A stretch of DNA of 24,552 nucleotides from an uncultured Sulfurovum sp. (GCA_902727915.1 CACVAU010000053.1:1-24552), one strand, 5' to 3'. Positions 7,925 to 15,617 are shown, numbered from the stretch's first letter. Numbers and translations: made by a program. The notes: generated from the letters alone by a model not told the origin.

Positions 7925-8068
7925 TAAAACTCCTTTGTAGAAAATGTTGTTGTCTATTACCATACTTCCCAAAAATTAGAAAGGCTGGAAGATTATTGTG
8001 CTTATATTATCGTAAAAAGTGTTAATCTTATTGAGTATCTACTAGGTAAATAGTTTATGAAAAATCTA

Positions 8069-8085
8069 TGTAACTAAGAGTTACA
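8069..8085 (-). terminator. Possible weak terminator after the DMP19-like gene
   Basis: TGTAACT/AGTTACA is a 7-bp stem with a 3-nt loop, 75 bp past the stop codon at 8160. On the minus strand it is followed by TAGATTTTTCAT. The short T run and distance make this tentative. Confidence 0.35.
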
Positions 8086-8159
8086 ACCTCTTTCAAACTT
8101 TTATTATTTAATATCTCTACCCTATAAATGATTTAACATATTTACGTTCATAACGCAAA

Positions 8160-8699
8160 TTATTGCTGAATTGGTTTACCTGTAATCTTTTCTAAAATAA
8201 CAAAGATTTCATCCATAGAAAGAACATTGGCATCTTTATGCTCTTTTAACCACGCACCATTTAAGTCAACAATATCATCATCAATACGATAAAATGATTT
8301 ATCCTCGTCTAATGCTTCTCTTATTGGGTCATCAATATCATAGTGATTTTCAAGATATCTCTCTAGTTCATCACTTGAAATTTCTTTAATCTCTTTTTGC
8401 TTATTAAGAAAAAACTCAAGATGTTTAAAAGATTTAATTGCTCTTAAACCATATTCAATCTTATCATTTATCTCTTTGTTCCATTGAGAATCATGCATAA
8501 ATTTAGAAAACCCTGCCATATTCACTTGTGAAAAATAATAATCTACATAATAAGCAGTCAATGCATCAGGGTGAATCTTATCGAGACTAACTTTTTGTGC
8601 TAATAAAAAATTGATAATCCGTGAGTTACTATTAACAACCGTATAATATTCATCACTATTATGTGCTACTTCAGAGATTAGTATTTGTTCCATTTTCAT
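8160..8699 (-). CDS. DMP19/DUF4375-like protein
   Basis: A 179-residue acidic cytoplasmic protein. Residues 46-97 (key run ALTAYYVDYYFSQVNMAGF) resemble the DMP19 (DUF4375) domain, which in Neisseria is a DNA-mimic protein that binds a transcriptional repressor. The C-terminal third (LERYLENHYDIDDPIREALDED) is very acidic, compatible with DNA mimicry, though acidity alone proves nothing. There is no signal peptide or membrane helix. AGGA stands about 7 nt before the ATG at 8699, with a second in-frame ATG two codons on. It is a single-gene unit between the nuo operon and the porin. The palindrome 58-90 bp upstream may be its operator or the porin terminator. The domain call rests on motif resemblance only. 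Confidence 0.6.
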   Translation of the reverse strand: MKMEQILISEVAHNSDEYYTVVNSNSRIINFLLAQKVSLDKIHPDALTAYYVDYYFSQVNMAGFSKFMHDSQWNKEINDKIEYGLRAIKSFKHLEFFLNKQKEIKEISSDELERYLENHYDIDDPIREALDEDKSFYRIDDDIVDLNGAWLKEHKDANVLSMDEIFVILEKITGKPIQQ

Positions 8700-8756
8700 T
8701 TTCTATCCTGTTTTTAATATGCTATTAAAATAGTTAAATAAAGATTATGGAATGTT

Positions 8757-8789
8757 GAATCGTTCATAAAATTATTTTATGAACAATTC
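8757..8789. repeat. Long near-perfect palindrome between porin and DMP19-like gene
   Basis: GTTCATAAAA/TTTTATGAAC is a perfect 10-bp stem with a 3-nt loop (8762-8784). After one C/A mismatch it continues for 4 more pairs (GAAT/ATTC), spanning 33 bp. It follows the porin stop (8830) and precedes the DMP19-like start (8699). No strong T run follows on either strand, so it may be a terminator of unusual type, an mRNA-stabilising 3' hairpin or an operator. Confidence 0.6.
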
Positions 8790-8829
8790 AGAAGTGCTAG
8801 TTTTATACGTTAAAAGTGAAGTTTTTTAT

Positions 8830-10158
8830 TTAAAATGCATAGTTTGCAATTAGACGTGTATGATTTTGTGTTTTGGGTGTAGCGCCAAGACCATTAAATT
8901 CAGAAGTTCTATTGGCATTAAATAATTTTAACATGAGATTCTTTTGTGGTTTATAAATCATAACAAGATCCGTCTCTTTGGCAGAACCTTGAGCATCTTT
9001 TCCTGCCAGTTTCATATTAGATTGACTGTACTGAGCTACACTTCCCATCACTTTCAAGTTTTTAGTCAAACCATAAATACCTGTAATTTTTCCTGCCTTC
9101 ACCCCATCTCGATACTCATTTCTCGAAAATATTGAAGAAGTATAACCAGGGTTAGCTCCCCATGCATTATAAAAACCACCTTCATCATCTTTTTTATTGT
9201 AAGCTATTTTCAAAACAAATTTTTTAACTTTTACTTTGGCTTGTGCACCATAAAATGCACCCCCATAAGTATTGCCTCCACTATTGAGTGTAACATCATC
9301 TATTTTTTGTTTTAAATACTGTCCAGACAATACCACGGCATTACCTTCACCAAATTTAATGGCATAATCAAGTTCCGTATACAAATTATTTAAAATATTT
9401 TCTGCTTTAAAGTTCCAAATATTTAATTTTAAATTATCAAATTGACGTTCATAACCAACAACAGCAATACCTTCAGTACTTGCACTACCAGCTGTCTCAT
9501 CAATGCGATAATATTTTCCTCGTTCTAATGTATTAGTGCCTTTATCAGAAAAAGGAGAATGAGACATACCTGCTGTAGCTGTTCTTTCACCAATTAAACC
9601 CCAATCAGCTGCCGAACGTGAGCCATAAGCCATATCAGTAATGAAAGATAAGGATAAATTTCCACCCAAAATACCTGTATCAGCACGTAAATACTCATAC
9701 ATATTAGGAACATGAGTAATTTCAATTTTTGTCATTGGTGATTTAAACTGAGACCTTGCCCACGTTACTTTAGATTTACCAGGTAAACCTTTAAGCGTAA
9801 AGTGTAAACCACTCACATGCCCTTGTGCCTGATCAGTTGAGGATACACCCATTCCTTGTCCTAAGGCAACTGTTTTATCATGATTATTAAACCCTGTTTC
9901 AGCTACCCCATAAACTTCTCCACCAAGAGCAAAGTGCTTAGAGAAGGTTTCACCATATTTTAAAGCAACCCCAACGGTACTTCCTGTATTTTTATCAAAA
10001 CCGTTCGATTCACCATCAAAAATATGATGCAACCTTGTGTAACCATGAAGCTTTCCATCATCAAGCTTAGAGACTTTCACCTCTTTCTTTACAATCTCTG
10101 CCATAACACTTGTTGAGAGCATTAATGATGCCAATAATATACTGTTTCGTTTAATCAC
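8830..10158 (-). CDS. OprD-like outer-membrane porin (Opr family)
   Basis: A 442-residue outer-membrane beta-barrel. I place the start at the GTG at 10158, preceded by AGGAGG at 6 nt. It yields a clean signal peptide (IKRNSILLASLMLSTSVMAE), whereas the longer open frame adds 23 residues that do not look like a signal. The mature part is rich in Gly, aromatic and alternating polar/hydrophobic residues, and ends in Phe (IANYAF), the recognition mark for barrel assembly by BamA. Length and the opening KLHGYTRLHHIFDG fit the OprD-like porins that campylobacterotal genomes carry in several copies. Role: passive uptake of small solutes across the outer membrane, specificity unknown. It is monocistronic. 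No TonB box or plug is seen. Confidence 0.85.
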   Translation of the reverse strand: MIKRNSILLASLMLSTSVMAEIVKKEVKVSKLDDGKLHGYTRLHHIFDGESNGFDKNTGSTVGVALKYGETFSKHFALGGEVYGVAETGFNNHDKTVALGQGMGVSSTDQAQGHVSGLHFTLKGLPGKSKVTWARSQFKSPMTKIEITHVPNMYEYLRADTGILGGNLSLSFITDMAYGSRSAADWGLIGERTATAGMSHSPFSDKGTNTLERGKYYRIDETAGSASTEGIAVVGYERQFDNLKLNIWNFKAENILNNLYTELDYAIKFGEGNAVVLSGQYLKQKIDDVTLNSGGNTYGGAFYGAQAKVKVKKFVLKIAYNKKDDEGGFYNAWGANPGYTSSIFSRNEYRDGVKAGKITGIYGLTKNLKVMGSVAQYSQSNMKLAGKDAQGSAKETDLVMIYKPQKNLMLKLFNANRTSEFNGLGATPKTQNHTRLIANYAF

Positions 10159-10333
10159 GTTCTTCCTCCTATAGATAATTACACTATAGTTTAACCTTTT
10201 TAAAAAAAAATAGATACTTAAGGGCATGAATTTAAAATAAACTAAAATATATTTTACTTATTGCTACAATATATAAAAACTTATGACAATGAAGAACAAA
10301 TTTCAACTTAACACAAAATTAACACTATTGTGA

Positions 10334-10396
10334 GATAATTCTTTTGTCGTCGAAATAAGTCCTTATGTTTCTAGTCTCTGCTAGAAACGGTCTTTT
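10334..10396 (+). ncRNA. Possible small RNA unit: extended -10 plus terminator-like hairpin
   Basis: On the plus strand TGAGATAAT (extended -10) ends at 10339. About 27 bp on, GTTTCTAG/CTAGAAAC (10367-10374, 10381-10388) forms an 8-bp stem with a 6-nt loop followed by GGTCTTTTAATTT. This could encode a transcript of about 50 nt. The same hairpin follows the stop codon of the minus-strand amidase at 10395 and may simply be that operon's terminator, although its minus-strand tail is not T-rich. Confidence 0.2.
10367..10388. terminator. Hairpin after the murein operon, probable terminator
   Basis: A perfect 8-bp stem (GTTTCTAG/CTAGAAAC) with a 6-nt loop begins 7 bp past the last stop codon of the NamZ-amidase operon. 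The T-rich tail lies on the plus-strand side (GGTCTTTTAATTT), and the minus-strand side reads ATAAGGAC, so its polarity is opposite to the operon. Confidence 0.45.
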
Positions 10397-11069
10397 AATT
10401 TATTGCAGTCGACAAATTCAAATCAAGAACTTCATTACGAACATCAAACATAAATTGATCACCTGGGTCAGACTTCTCTGTTCTATACCCTTTGTCCAAC
10501 TCTAACCACAAATCACTACCTTCCATTTCACGGTACTCATGATGTCCTATTAAATGTGTAATGGTATTGTATTTCTTTTTTAGATAACGTACTAAAGCAA
10601 TATTTGCTTTAACTTGTGCAGGAGTAAGGTCTTCTTTGTTATTTGATTTTCCACCAATGTTTTCAACCCCTATACTCGAATAGTTCAGTCCAATTACATG
10701 ACGAGCCATCCAATTTTCTGGCATGAGTCTATAGATGGTGCCATCACGCTTTACCATAAAATGAGATGAAACATTTAGCGCAGAAGCTTTTACAATGTCT
10801 TTTCTGTCTGAAAAAAGTTTTTGAGGTTCCAAACGTTTAAAACTTTTTTTGAAACTCATGTCTGCTGTCCAATGTAAGACAATAATCCGTGGTTCTATTT
10901 CAATGTTTTCAACGTCATAACCATAATGGTCTTTTATATAAGCCTTTGTCATGTCAATACGTTCTTGACCAAAATTTATGGGTTTATCAATAATCTTAAT
11001 TTCTTCCATATCATTGGCAAATGCCAAAGTTGTCAATAGACTAAGTGTTAGTAGTGTTTTTTTTATCAT
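10395..11069 (-). CDS. Exported N-acetylmuramoyl-L-alanine amidase, Amidase_2 type
   Basis: A 224-residue zinc amidase that cuts the bond between MurNAc and the L-Ala of the stem peptide. Residues 1-18 are a signal peptide (MIKKTLLTLSLLTTLAFA), placing it in the periplasm. The Amidase_2 (AmpD/PGRP) fold spans about 60-205. The zinc ligands are H66 in VLHWTA, H176 in LIGHHEY and D201 in KSDPG, with E136 in IGVENIG as the likely catalytic Glu and conserved H124 in ARHV. A segment of about 40 residues before the domain is unassigned. Its start lies inside the upstream amidase gene (29-bp overlap), so both are made together. It is the last gene of the operon that starts with NamZ. Confidence 0.9.
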   Translation of the reverse strand: MIKKTLLTLSLLTTLAFANDMEEIKIIDKPINFGQERIDMTKAYIKDHYGYDVENIEIEPRIIVLHWTADMSFKKSFKRLEPQKLFSDRKDIVKASALNVSSHFMVKRDGTIYRLMPENWMARHVIGLNYSSIGVENIGGKSNNKEDLTPAQVKANIALVRYLKKKYNTITHLIGHHEYREMEGSDLWLELDKGYRTEKSDPGDQFMFDVRNEVLDLNLSTAIN

Positions 11070-11664
11070 TATCTAATTCCTTTATTATAAAATAGGCAAT
11101 TTTAGCTGCCACCTCACCCAACCGTGGTTCTAACCAATCGGTTTGTTTTTTACACGTTATTTCACCCAACTCTAAGACCAAAAACCCTTTACTTGTGTTT
11201 ACTTTAGAAAAACCATAATACTCACTTAAATTTTTTGTAAAATTATCACTATGCCATTTAAAAGGAAAAAACTTTTCATATTCAAGTCGCCAATTTTTCG
11301 CCAAAAGTTTAGAACCTACCGAAGCATCATGACCGATGGAAGCTCCTGTTAAACAAGCTGTTTCTGAACCATCAAAATGAATGGCAATAGCAATCACAGC
11401 ATTTGCCTTAGGAATTTTTGCACCAACGCGTGTAACAAGTATGTCATTTTTTTTCAAAATCTCTTCAACTCTAATCGCAACACGTTCATTCCATTCTGAT
11501 TCCACTAAACCATTATGTATTGAACCTATGTTACCAGTAATTCGCCCAACATGTCCAGCCTGTATCAATACCGTTGTCTTCAGTATACGTCCATTCCAAA
11601 TAGCAATAATCAATAGCAAAAACATACCCCAAGCAAGAAGCATTAAAACTTTTCGTTCGTTCAA
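11041..11664 (-). CDS. N-acetylmuramoyl-L-alanine amidase, Amidase_3-like, membrane-anchored
   Basis: A 207-residue protein starting at a TTG codon (11664) with AGGAG 6 nt upstream. Residues 6-23 are a hydrophobic anchor or uncleaved signal. The catalytic domain (31-200) follows the Amidase_3 (AmiC/CwlV) pattern: zinc ligands H38 in QAGHVG, E55 in GLVESEWN and H96 in AIAIHFDG, and catalytic E165 in LVLELGE. These enzymes remove stem peptides from glycan strands. At about 170 residues the domain is near minimal size and lacks an AMIN or SPOR targeting domain. It follows NamZ by 9 bp and overlaps the Amidase_2 gene, so two amidases of unrelated folds are co-expressed. Confidence in the fold is good, in exact substrate lower. 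Confidence 0.8.
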   Translation of the reverse strand: MNERKVLMLLAWGMFLLLIIAIWNGRILKTTVLIQAGHVGRITGNIGSIHNGLVESEWNERVAIRVEEILKKNDILVTRVGAKIPKANAVIAIAIHFDGSETACLTGASIGHDASVGSKLLAKNWRLEYEKFFPFKWHSDNFTKNLSEYYGFSKVNTSKGFLVLELGEITCKKQTDWLEPRLGEVAAKIAYFIIKELDNDKKNTTNT

Positions 11665-11673
11665 ATACTACTC

Positions 11674-12819
11674 CTAAGGGTAAAGTAAATAGTTTTGACG
11701 CATCGCTTTAAATGTATTTAAACCTTGTTGCCAACTATGCTTAATCTCTTTTTCACTCTTTCCAGCCAAAACTTGCTGACGTAAATTATTTGACCCAGCC
11801 AACTTATCTATAAATCTGTTTTTCAAAAAGAATTTCTTTTTATAAGGGTAATGCTTATATGCATCTAAAATATAAGCTAAGTTAATCCCAGCATTTGCAT
11901 CTATAAATTCACCAGACAAGTCTAGCCCATAACAAGTTTTATTTTGATGTTTAGGGTACTTAGCCCCCTCACGTGAAATAGGCTTAAAAGTAAAATTCTT
12001 TTTAGTATAGTGAGGACTACCATAAATTTGAAACTGTTGCACCGTTCCACGACCAGCTGAAAAAGTCGTTCCCTCAAAAAATGCCAATGAGGGGTAAAGA
12101 TAAATAGACAAATCATTAGGTAAGTTTGGTGAAGGCTTAATACTCAAAGTGTAAGGCATACTATGGGTATAGTTTTGCAAAGGAACAACGGTTAACTTCG
12201 CTTTTCGATGTCCTTTTAACCACCCTTCGCCATTTATCATTAACGCATACTCACCAATGGTCATGCCATATAAAATTGGCACAGGATGCATTCCTACAAA
12301 TGAGGTGTACTTCATGTTTAACACTTCACCATCTATACGACCACCATTAGGGTTTGCTCTGTCTAAAACAATTACTTCTATGTTTGATTCAGCAGCAGCT
12401 TCCATAATATAATGCAGTGTAGAAAGATAAGTATAAAAACGCACACCTACATCTTGAATGTCAAAAACAAGTACGTCTAAATTCTCCAAACTCCTTTTAG
12501 AAGGTTTTTTATTTTTTCCGTAAAGAGAGACAATGGGTAAACCAGTTGCACTGTCCATTCCATTTTTAATATAAGCTCCAGCATCAGCCTTGCCTCTAAA
12601 ACCATGTTCAGGGGCAAAAATTTTACGCACATTTATTTTTTGAGCCAACAATGAGTCAAGCAGATGTTCACCATAAACCATTGAAGATTGATTCACAACC
12701 AATCCAACATTTTTACCTTGTAACTTAGGTAAATATTGACTACTTTGTTCAGCGCCAACAATAATATTAGCAAACAGAAAAAGAGGAGCAAGAAGAAGAA
12801 AAAAGAGTTTTTTTAACAT
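11674..12819 (-). CDS. namZ: NamZ-like exo-beta-N-acetylmuramidase (DUF1343, GH171)
   Basis: A 381-residue exported enzyme with a signal peptide at 1-17 (ending LFA) and the DUF1343 domain filling the rest, the usual family length. Conserved blocks are FAPEHGFRG (68-76) with E71 and H72, SLYG (98-101), FDIQDVGVRFYTY (119-131), LDRANPNGG (152-160) and LYGMTIGE (183-190). NamZ of Bacillus subtilis releases terminal MurNAc from the non-reducing end of peptide-free glycan. In that organism it is encoded with an amidase and NagZ for murein recycling. Here it is followed by two amidases, which would strip the peptides NamZ cannot tolerate. No NagZ is visible in the window. It starts the operon. The Shine-Dalgarno is weak. 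Confidence 0.88.
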   Translation of the reverse strand: MLKKLFFLLLAPLFLFANIIVGAEQSSQYLPKLQGKNVGLVVNQSSMVYGEHLLDSLLAQKINVRKIFAPEHGFRGKADAGAYIKNGMDSATGLPIVSLYGKNKKPSKRSLENLDVLVFDIQDVGVRFYTYLSTLHYIMEAAAESNIEVIVLDRANPNGGRIDGEVLNMKYTSFVGMHPVPILYGMTIGEYALMINGEGWLKGHRKAKLTVVPLQNYTHSMPYTLSIKPSPNLPNDLSIYLYPSLAFFEGTTFSAGRGTVQQFQIYGSPHYTKKNFTFKPISREGAKYPKHQNKTCYGLDLSGEFIDANAGINLAYILDAYKHYPYKKKFFLKNRFIDKLAGSNNLRQQVLAGKSEKEIKHSWQQGLNTFKAMRQNYLLYP

Positions 12820-13053
12820 ATGAATTCTTTATTTTTTGATATAAAACATAATGTGATAAAAACCACATCATGTTGTGCAGAAGTTTGTAAGAGAGCTTCT
12901 ACATATTTAGACTCCGTAAACACTTTAATCAGTATTTGTTGAGTAATTGTAGAAGTCTATCTTTTTGGGGCTGAGAATAGAATAAAGCTAGAGAAATTGC
13001 TATTTAGTAACAAAAGAATTGCCCGTCGATGCCCTATAAACCCAAAGATTTAG

Positions 13054-13059
13054 TATAAT
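13054..13059 (+). promoter_or_regulatory. -10 element of the bestrophin gene
   Basis: A perfect TATAAT with no good -35 partner. The predicted start near 13066 gives a leader of about 29 nt carrying AAGGG before the ATG at 13095. Confidence 0.4.
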
Positions 13060-13094
13060 GCAAAATTTTAAAAAAATAACAAGGGTTAAGTTCA

Positions 13095-14111
13095 ATGTAT
13101 ATTAGAAGATCCATCCGTTTTAAACTCATATTCGAAGACTCTTGGCGATTTTTACTTATTATCGGACTTTGGTCTACATTGGTTGTTTATATACACGACT
13201 ATATGGGTTGGGGACTCATTTCTGTTCCTATTGTGCCTTTGTCTACCATTGGTATTGCTGTTTCTCTTTACCTAGGTTTTAGAAGTAAAGAGTCATATGA
13301 TAGATGGTGGGAAGGACGAAAGATATGGGGTAACATCATCAACAAAAGTCGCTCTTTTTCAAACCAAGTACACAGCATGTTTTATGACAAAGAGGGTAAT
13401 CCTGTTTCTCCAGAAATCAAAAAAGATTTAATCTACCGTCATTTAAGCTGGTTAACGGCACTAAAATACCAACTACGTTCAACATCAAGACTTGCTTCTA
13501 CTTCAAAACCCAGAATGTTTAACCACCGAATATCAGACAAAAAATCAGCTGAGTTGTTTTCATCTTACCTGAGTCATGACGAGTATACTAAACTACAAAC
13601 CAAAAGCAATATGGCAACACAAATCCTAGTCAATCAAGGAAAAGCCATACAAGAGTTAAGTCAAAAAGGTTACCTAGACTCAGTACGCCATACAGACTTA
13701 ACCAATATGATTACTTACCTTTACGACACACAGGGACAATGTGAACGTATTAAAAAAACACCGTTTCCTAGAGCCTTTGCCAACTTAGGTCAAATCTTTA
13801 CTGTTATTTTTATCTTTTTACTGCCGTTAGGACTTTTAGATATATTTGAGGATGAAGGGAAACGTTACTTGCATGATGCAGTTTTACAAAGAGAATACAT
13901 GTTTGCCATGGTTCCGTTTACCATGTTACTTTCATGGGTATTTTTCATGATGGAAAAAGTAAGTGACAGTATGGAAGACCCTTTTGAGTCAGGAGTCAAT
14001 GACCTACCTCTAAACGCAATGGTACGTACCATAGAAATTGATTTACTTGAATCTTTAGAAGAAGAACATATACCTAAACCTATAAAGCCTGTGGGGGATA
14101 TGTTGCATTGA
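13095..14111 (+). CDS. Bestrophin family anion channel
   Basis: A 338-residue inner-membrane protein of the bestrophin/UPF0187 family, of usual bacterial length. Membrane segments fall near 18-34, 42-61, 232-250 and 270-288. The hallmark FRSKESYDRWWEGRKIWG occupies 62-79, and the aromatic/basic signature YDRWWEGR is intact. Bacterial homologues form pentameric channels for ions such as chloride or sodium; selectivity cannot be read here. The C-terminus ends with the conserved acidic DPFESGVNDLPL region (about 303-314) that forms the cytoplasmic gate area. It is a single gene, divergent from the NamZ operon and convergent with the Fic-like pair. Confidence 0.93.
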   Translation: MYIRRSIRFKLIFEDSWRFLLIIGLWSTLVVYIHDYMGWGLISVPIVPLSTIGIAVSLYLGFRSKESYDRWWEGRKIWGNIINKSRSFSNQVHSMFYDKEGNPVSPEIKKDLIYRHLSWLTALKYQLRSTSRLASTSKPRMFNHRISDKKSAELFSSYLSHDEYTKLQTKSNMATQILVNQGKAIQELSQKGYLDSVRHTDLTNMITYLYDTQGQCERIKKTPFPRAFANLGQIFTVIFIFLLPLGLLDIFEDEGKRYLHDAVLQREYMFAMVPFTMLLSWVFFMMEKVSDSMEDPFESGVNDLPLNAMVRTIEIDLLESLEEEHIPKPIKPVGDMLH

Positions 14112-14160
14112 GTTGGGTTTAAATATTTTTACTTTAGATTTAATTTTAGTAAAGTTCAAA

Positions 14161-14178
14161 ATAGTATTGCATTACTAT
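14161..14178. terminator. Possible AT-rich terminator between convergent genes
   Basis: ATAGTA/TACTAT is a 6-bp stem with a 6-nt loop, followed by AGTTTTTG on the plus strand and TTTTGAAC on the minus strand. It lies between the bestrophin stop (14111) and the stop at 14208. The low GC of the stem makes it weak. Confidence 0.35.
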
Positions 14179-14207
14179 AGTTTTTGTAATATGTTAGAAA
14201 TATGATA

Positions 14208-14741
14208 CTATTTTTTAAAATACCTAGAAACTAATTTATGAGCATAAAGGTCATTCATATCGTTGATTATCACATTTATAACTTTTTCTATATTCTCTTC
14301 AAATTCACTTTGTTCATCTTCATTTGTTTTTCGTTCCAGTTCAAATAAAGAAATTCTCTTATTAACCTCATCACTCTCCGTAAGATTTTTATAGATTCTA
14401 TGATTATAGACTTCTACCTCATGATTATGATTTAACGTATGAAAGGCTGTTCGTAGCTCCAATGAAGCATATACTTCATTTTCCAAATATATCTTACGTA
14501 AATCTAAGAAAAACTGATAATATTCAGATGCAAATTTTTCAAAATTATTACTATCAATTCTTAAAAAATCTAAATGTTTTTTTCTCATTTGGATAATAGC
14601 ATTGAGAGGGTTATATAAGTTTTTAAGTTGTTCTTTGGATCTATCTAGTTTTAGGTTTCTCTGATGCAAGAATATGTTAGCCGTAGTTACTATTGTCGCA
14701 CCTACAATAGCACCTATTCCTATATTATTTAAATCCAACAT
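14208..14741 (-). CDS. Membrane-anchored hypothetical protein coupled to the Fic-like gene
   Basis: A 177-residue protein with one N-terminal membrane helix at about 6-26 (IGIGAIVGATIVTTANIF), then a helical, charged cytoplasmic region with coiled-coil character. I recognise no family; similar short TM-plus-helix proteins are annotated only as hypothetical. Its ATG shares one base with the stop codon of the Fic-like gene (TAATG), the strongest sign that both are translated from one message in fixed ratio. It may tether or inhibit the Fic-like protein, or act as a membrane effector; this is inference from coupling. It contains no cysteine and no recognisable catalytic motif. Confidence 0.75.
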   Translation of the reverse strand: MLDLNNIGIGAIVGATIVTTANIFLHQRNLKLDRSKEQLKNLYNPLNAIIQMRKKHLDFLRIDSNNFEKFASEYYQFFLDLRKIYLENEVYASLELRTAFHTLNHNHEVEVYNHRIYKNLTESDEVNKRISLFELERKTNEDEQSEFEENIEKVINVIINDMNDLYAHKLVSRYFKK

Positions 14742-15547
14742 TACAACTCTCCTCTCAAAGGCTCATTTTTCTCACGCTCCTTACTCTCTTCAACAGCAAC
14801 AATAGCCTCAACTGTCTCTTTATATGTCTCAATAAAATAGCATTTAAACTTATCATAAGAACCTGTTTCATAATACTCAACAGTAGCTACTAAATGCTCC
14901 CTAATCTTCTCTTCATTTGGAATATAAACCATTTGCTTGTCATGTTTAAGTGAAACATTGAGCATCATTCTTGCTGTTCGTTGATTACAATCTTTGAAAT
15001 ACTGTAAATAAGCTAAGTTACAATGAATATACAACGCTCGATTAAAAGGATTTTCTATGGTGGCATATTTACTTAGCATGTAGTTCAACTCATCATCAAG
15101 TTTCTCTTTCGTTGCCAAAGGTACATAACTCGAAGCTTTAATGGTCACCTCACCATCTCTAGGCATAGCTCGTTCACCATCAGCTAACATCTCATCAGAT
15201 AAAATGTAATGCAAATCTTTCAAGTTCTCTTTACTAACCGTTAAATCTTCAGCAATAAATTTATCGTAAGCCAATTTCATATTTAAAATCATCTTGGCAT
15301 CACTATACTTTTTACCCCCTGCTGTACGACCATACTCTAGCAAGGTATAAGTGTCATGCTTATCATAAGTATTCCCCTCTATTTTAGAAGAAGTATGGAT
15401 GAAATCCATACCAAACTTTTCTATGTAGCTTTTATTGGATAGAAATTTTGATAGGGAGACTTTGGTGTTTAATTCTTCTAATAAAACTAGTTTTTGGTTT
15501 GTGAAAATGTTTGTTTTTTCTAGGAAGTTTGGGTTGTAGGGTATCAT
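14741..15547 (-). CDS. Fic-like protein with degenerate active site
   Basis: A 268-residue Fic-fold protein. The inhibitory helix motif S53-S-K-I-E57-G58-N is intact and, being N-terminal, marks class II. The core motif at 182-193 reads QYFKDCNQRTAR against the canonical HxFxDGNGRxxR. The catalytic His is Gln182, and the two glycines are Cys187 and Gln189, while Phe184, Asp186, Asn188 and both arginines remain. Without the His base, AMP transfer by the standard mechanism is unlikely, yet phosphate-binding residues persist. It could bind nucleotides, use another chemistry or be a regulator. No DUF4172 or DNA-binding domain is seen. AGGAG lies 8 nt before the ATG. It heads a two-gene operon under a near-consensus promoter. 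Confidence 0.82.
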   Translation of the reverse strand: MIPYNPNFLEKTNIFTNQKLVLLEELNTKVSLSKFLSNKSYIEKFGMDFIHTSSKIEGNTYDKHDTYTLLEYGRTAGGKKYSDAKMILNMKLAYDKFIAEDLTVSKENLKDLHYILSDEMLADGERAMPRDGEVTIKASSYVPLATKEKLDDELNYMLSKYATIENPFNRALYIHCNLAYLQYFKDCNQRTARMMLNVSLKHDKQMVYIPNEEKIREHLVATVEYYETGSYDKFKCYFIETYKETVEAIVAVEESKEREKNEPLRGEL

Positions 15548-15588
15548 TTATTTGACTCCTCATAAAAGGATTTAGCTTTTTTTAGTTC

Positions 15589-15617
15589 ATTATAACTAAG
15601 AACTCTTTACAGGTCAA
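15589..15617 (-). promoter_or_regulatory. Strong sigma-70-type promoter of the Fic-like operon
   Basis: On the minus strand TTGACC (15617-15612) and a perfect TATAAT (15594-15589) are exactly 17 bp apart. This is the best promoter match in the window. Expected start near 15582, leader about 35 nt. Confidence 0.7.

Noticed and set aside
10159..10227. N-terminal extension of the porin from an ATG at 10227
   Set aside because: The extra 23 residues do not form a signal peptide, and AGGAGG directs initiation at the GTG at 10158, which gives a normal signal sequence.
11922..12116. Minus-strand frame inside namZ
   Set aside because: It is an alternative frame of a well-conserved enzyme gene with all its motifs in the main frame, and it has no start signals of its own.
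12896..12955. Inverted repeat CTTCTACA / TGTAGAAG with a 44-bp spacer between namZ and the bestrophin gene
   Set aside because: Arms are only 8 bp and far apart, an overlapping pair TAGACT/AGTCTA competes with it, and chance occurrence in AT-rich DNA is likely. No riboswitch or RNA gene consensus was recognised in this 275-bp gap.
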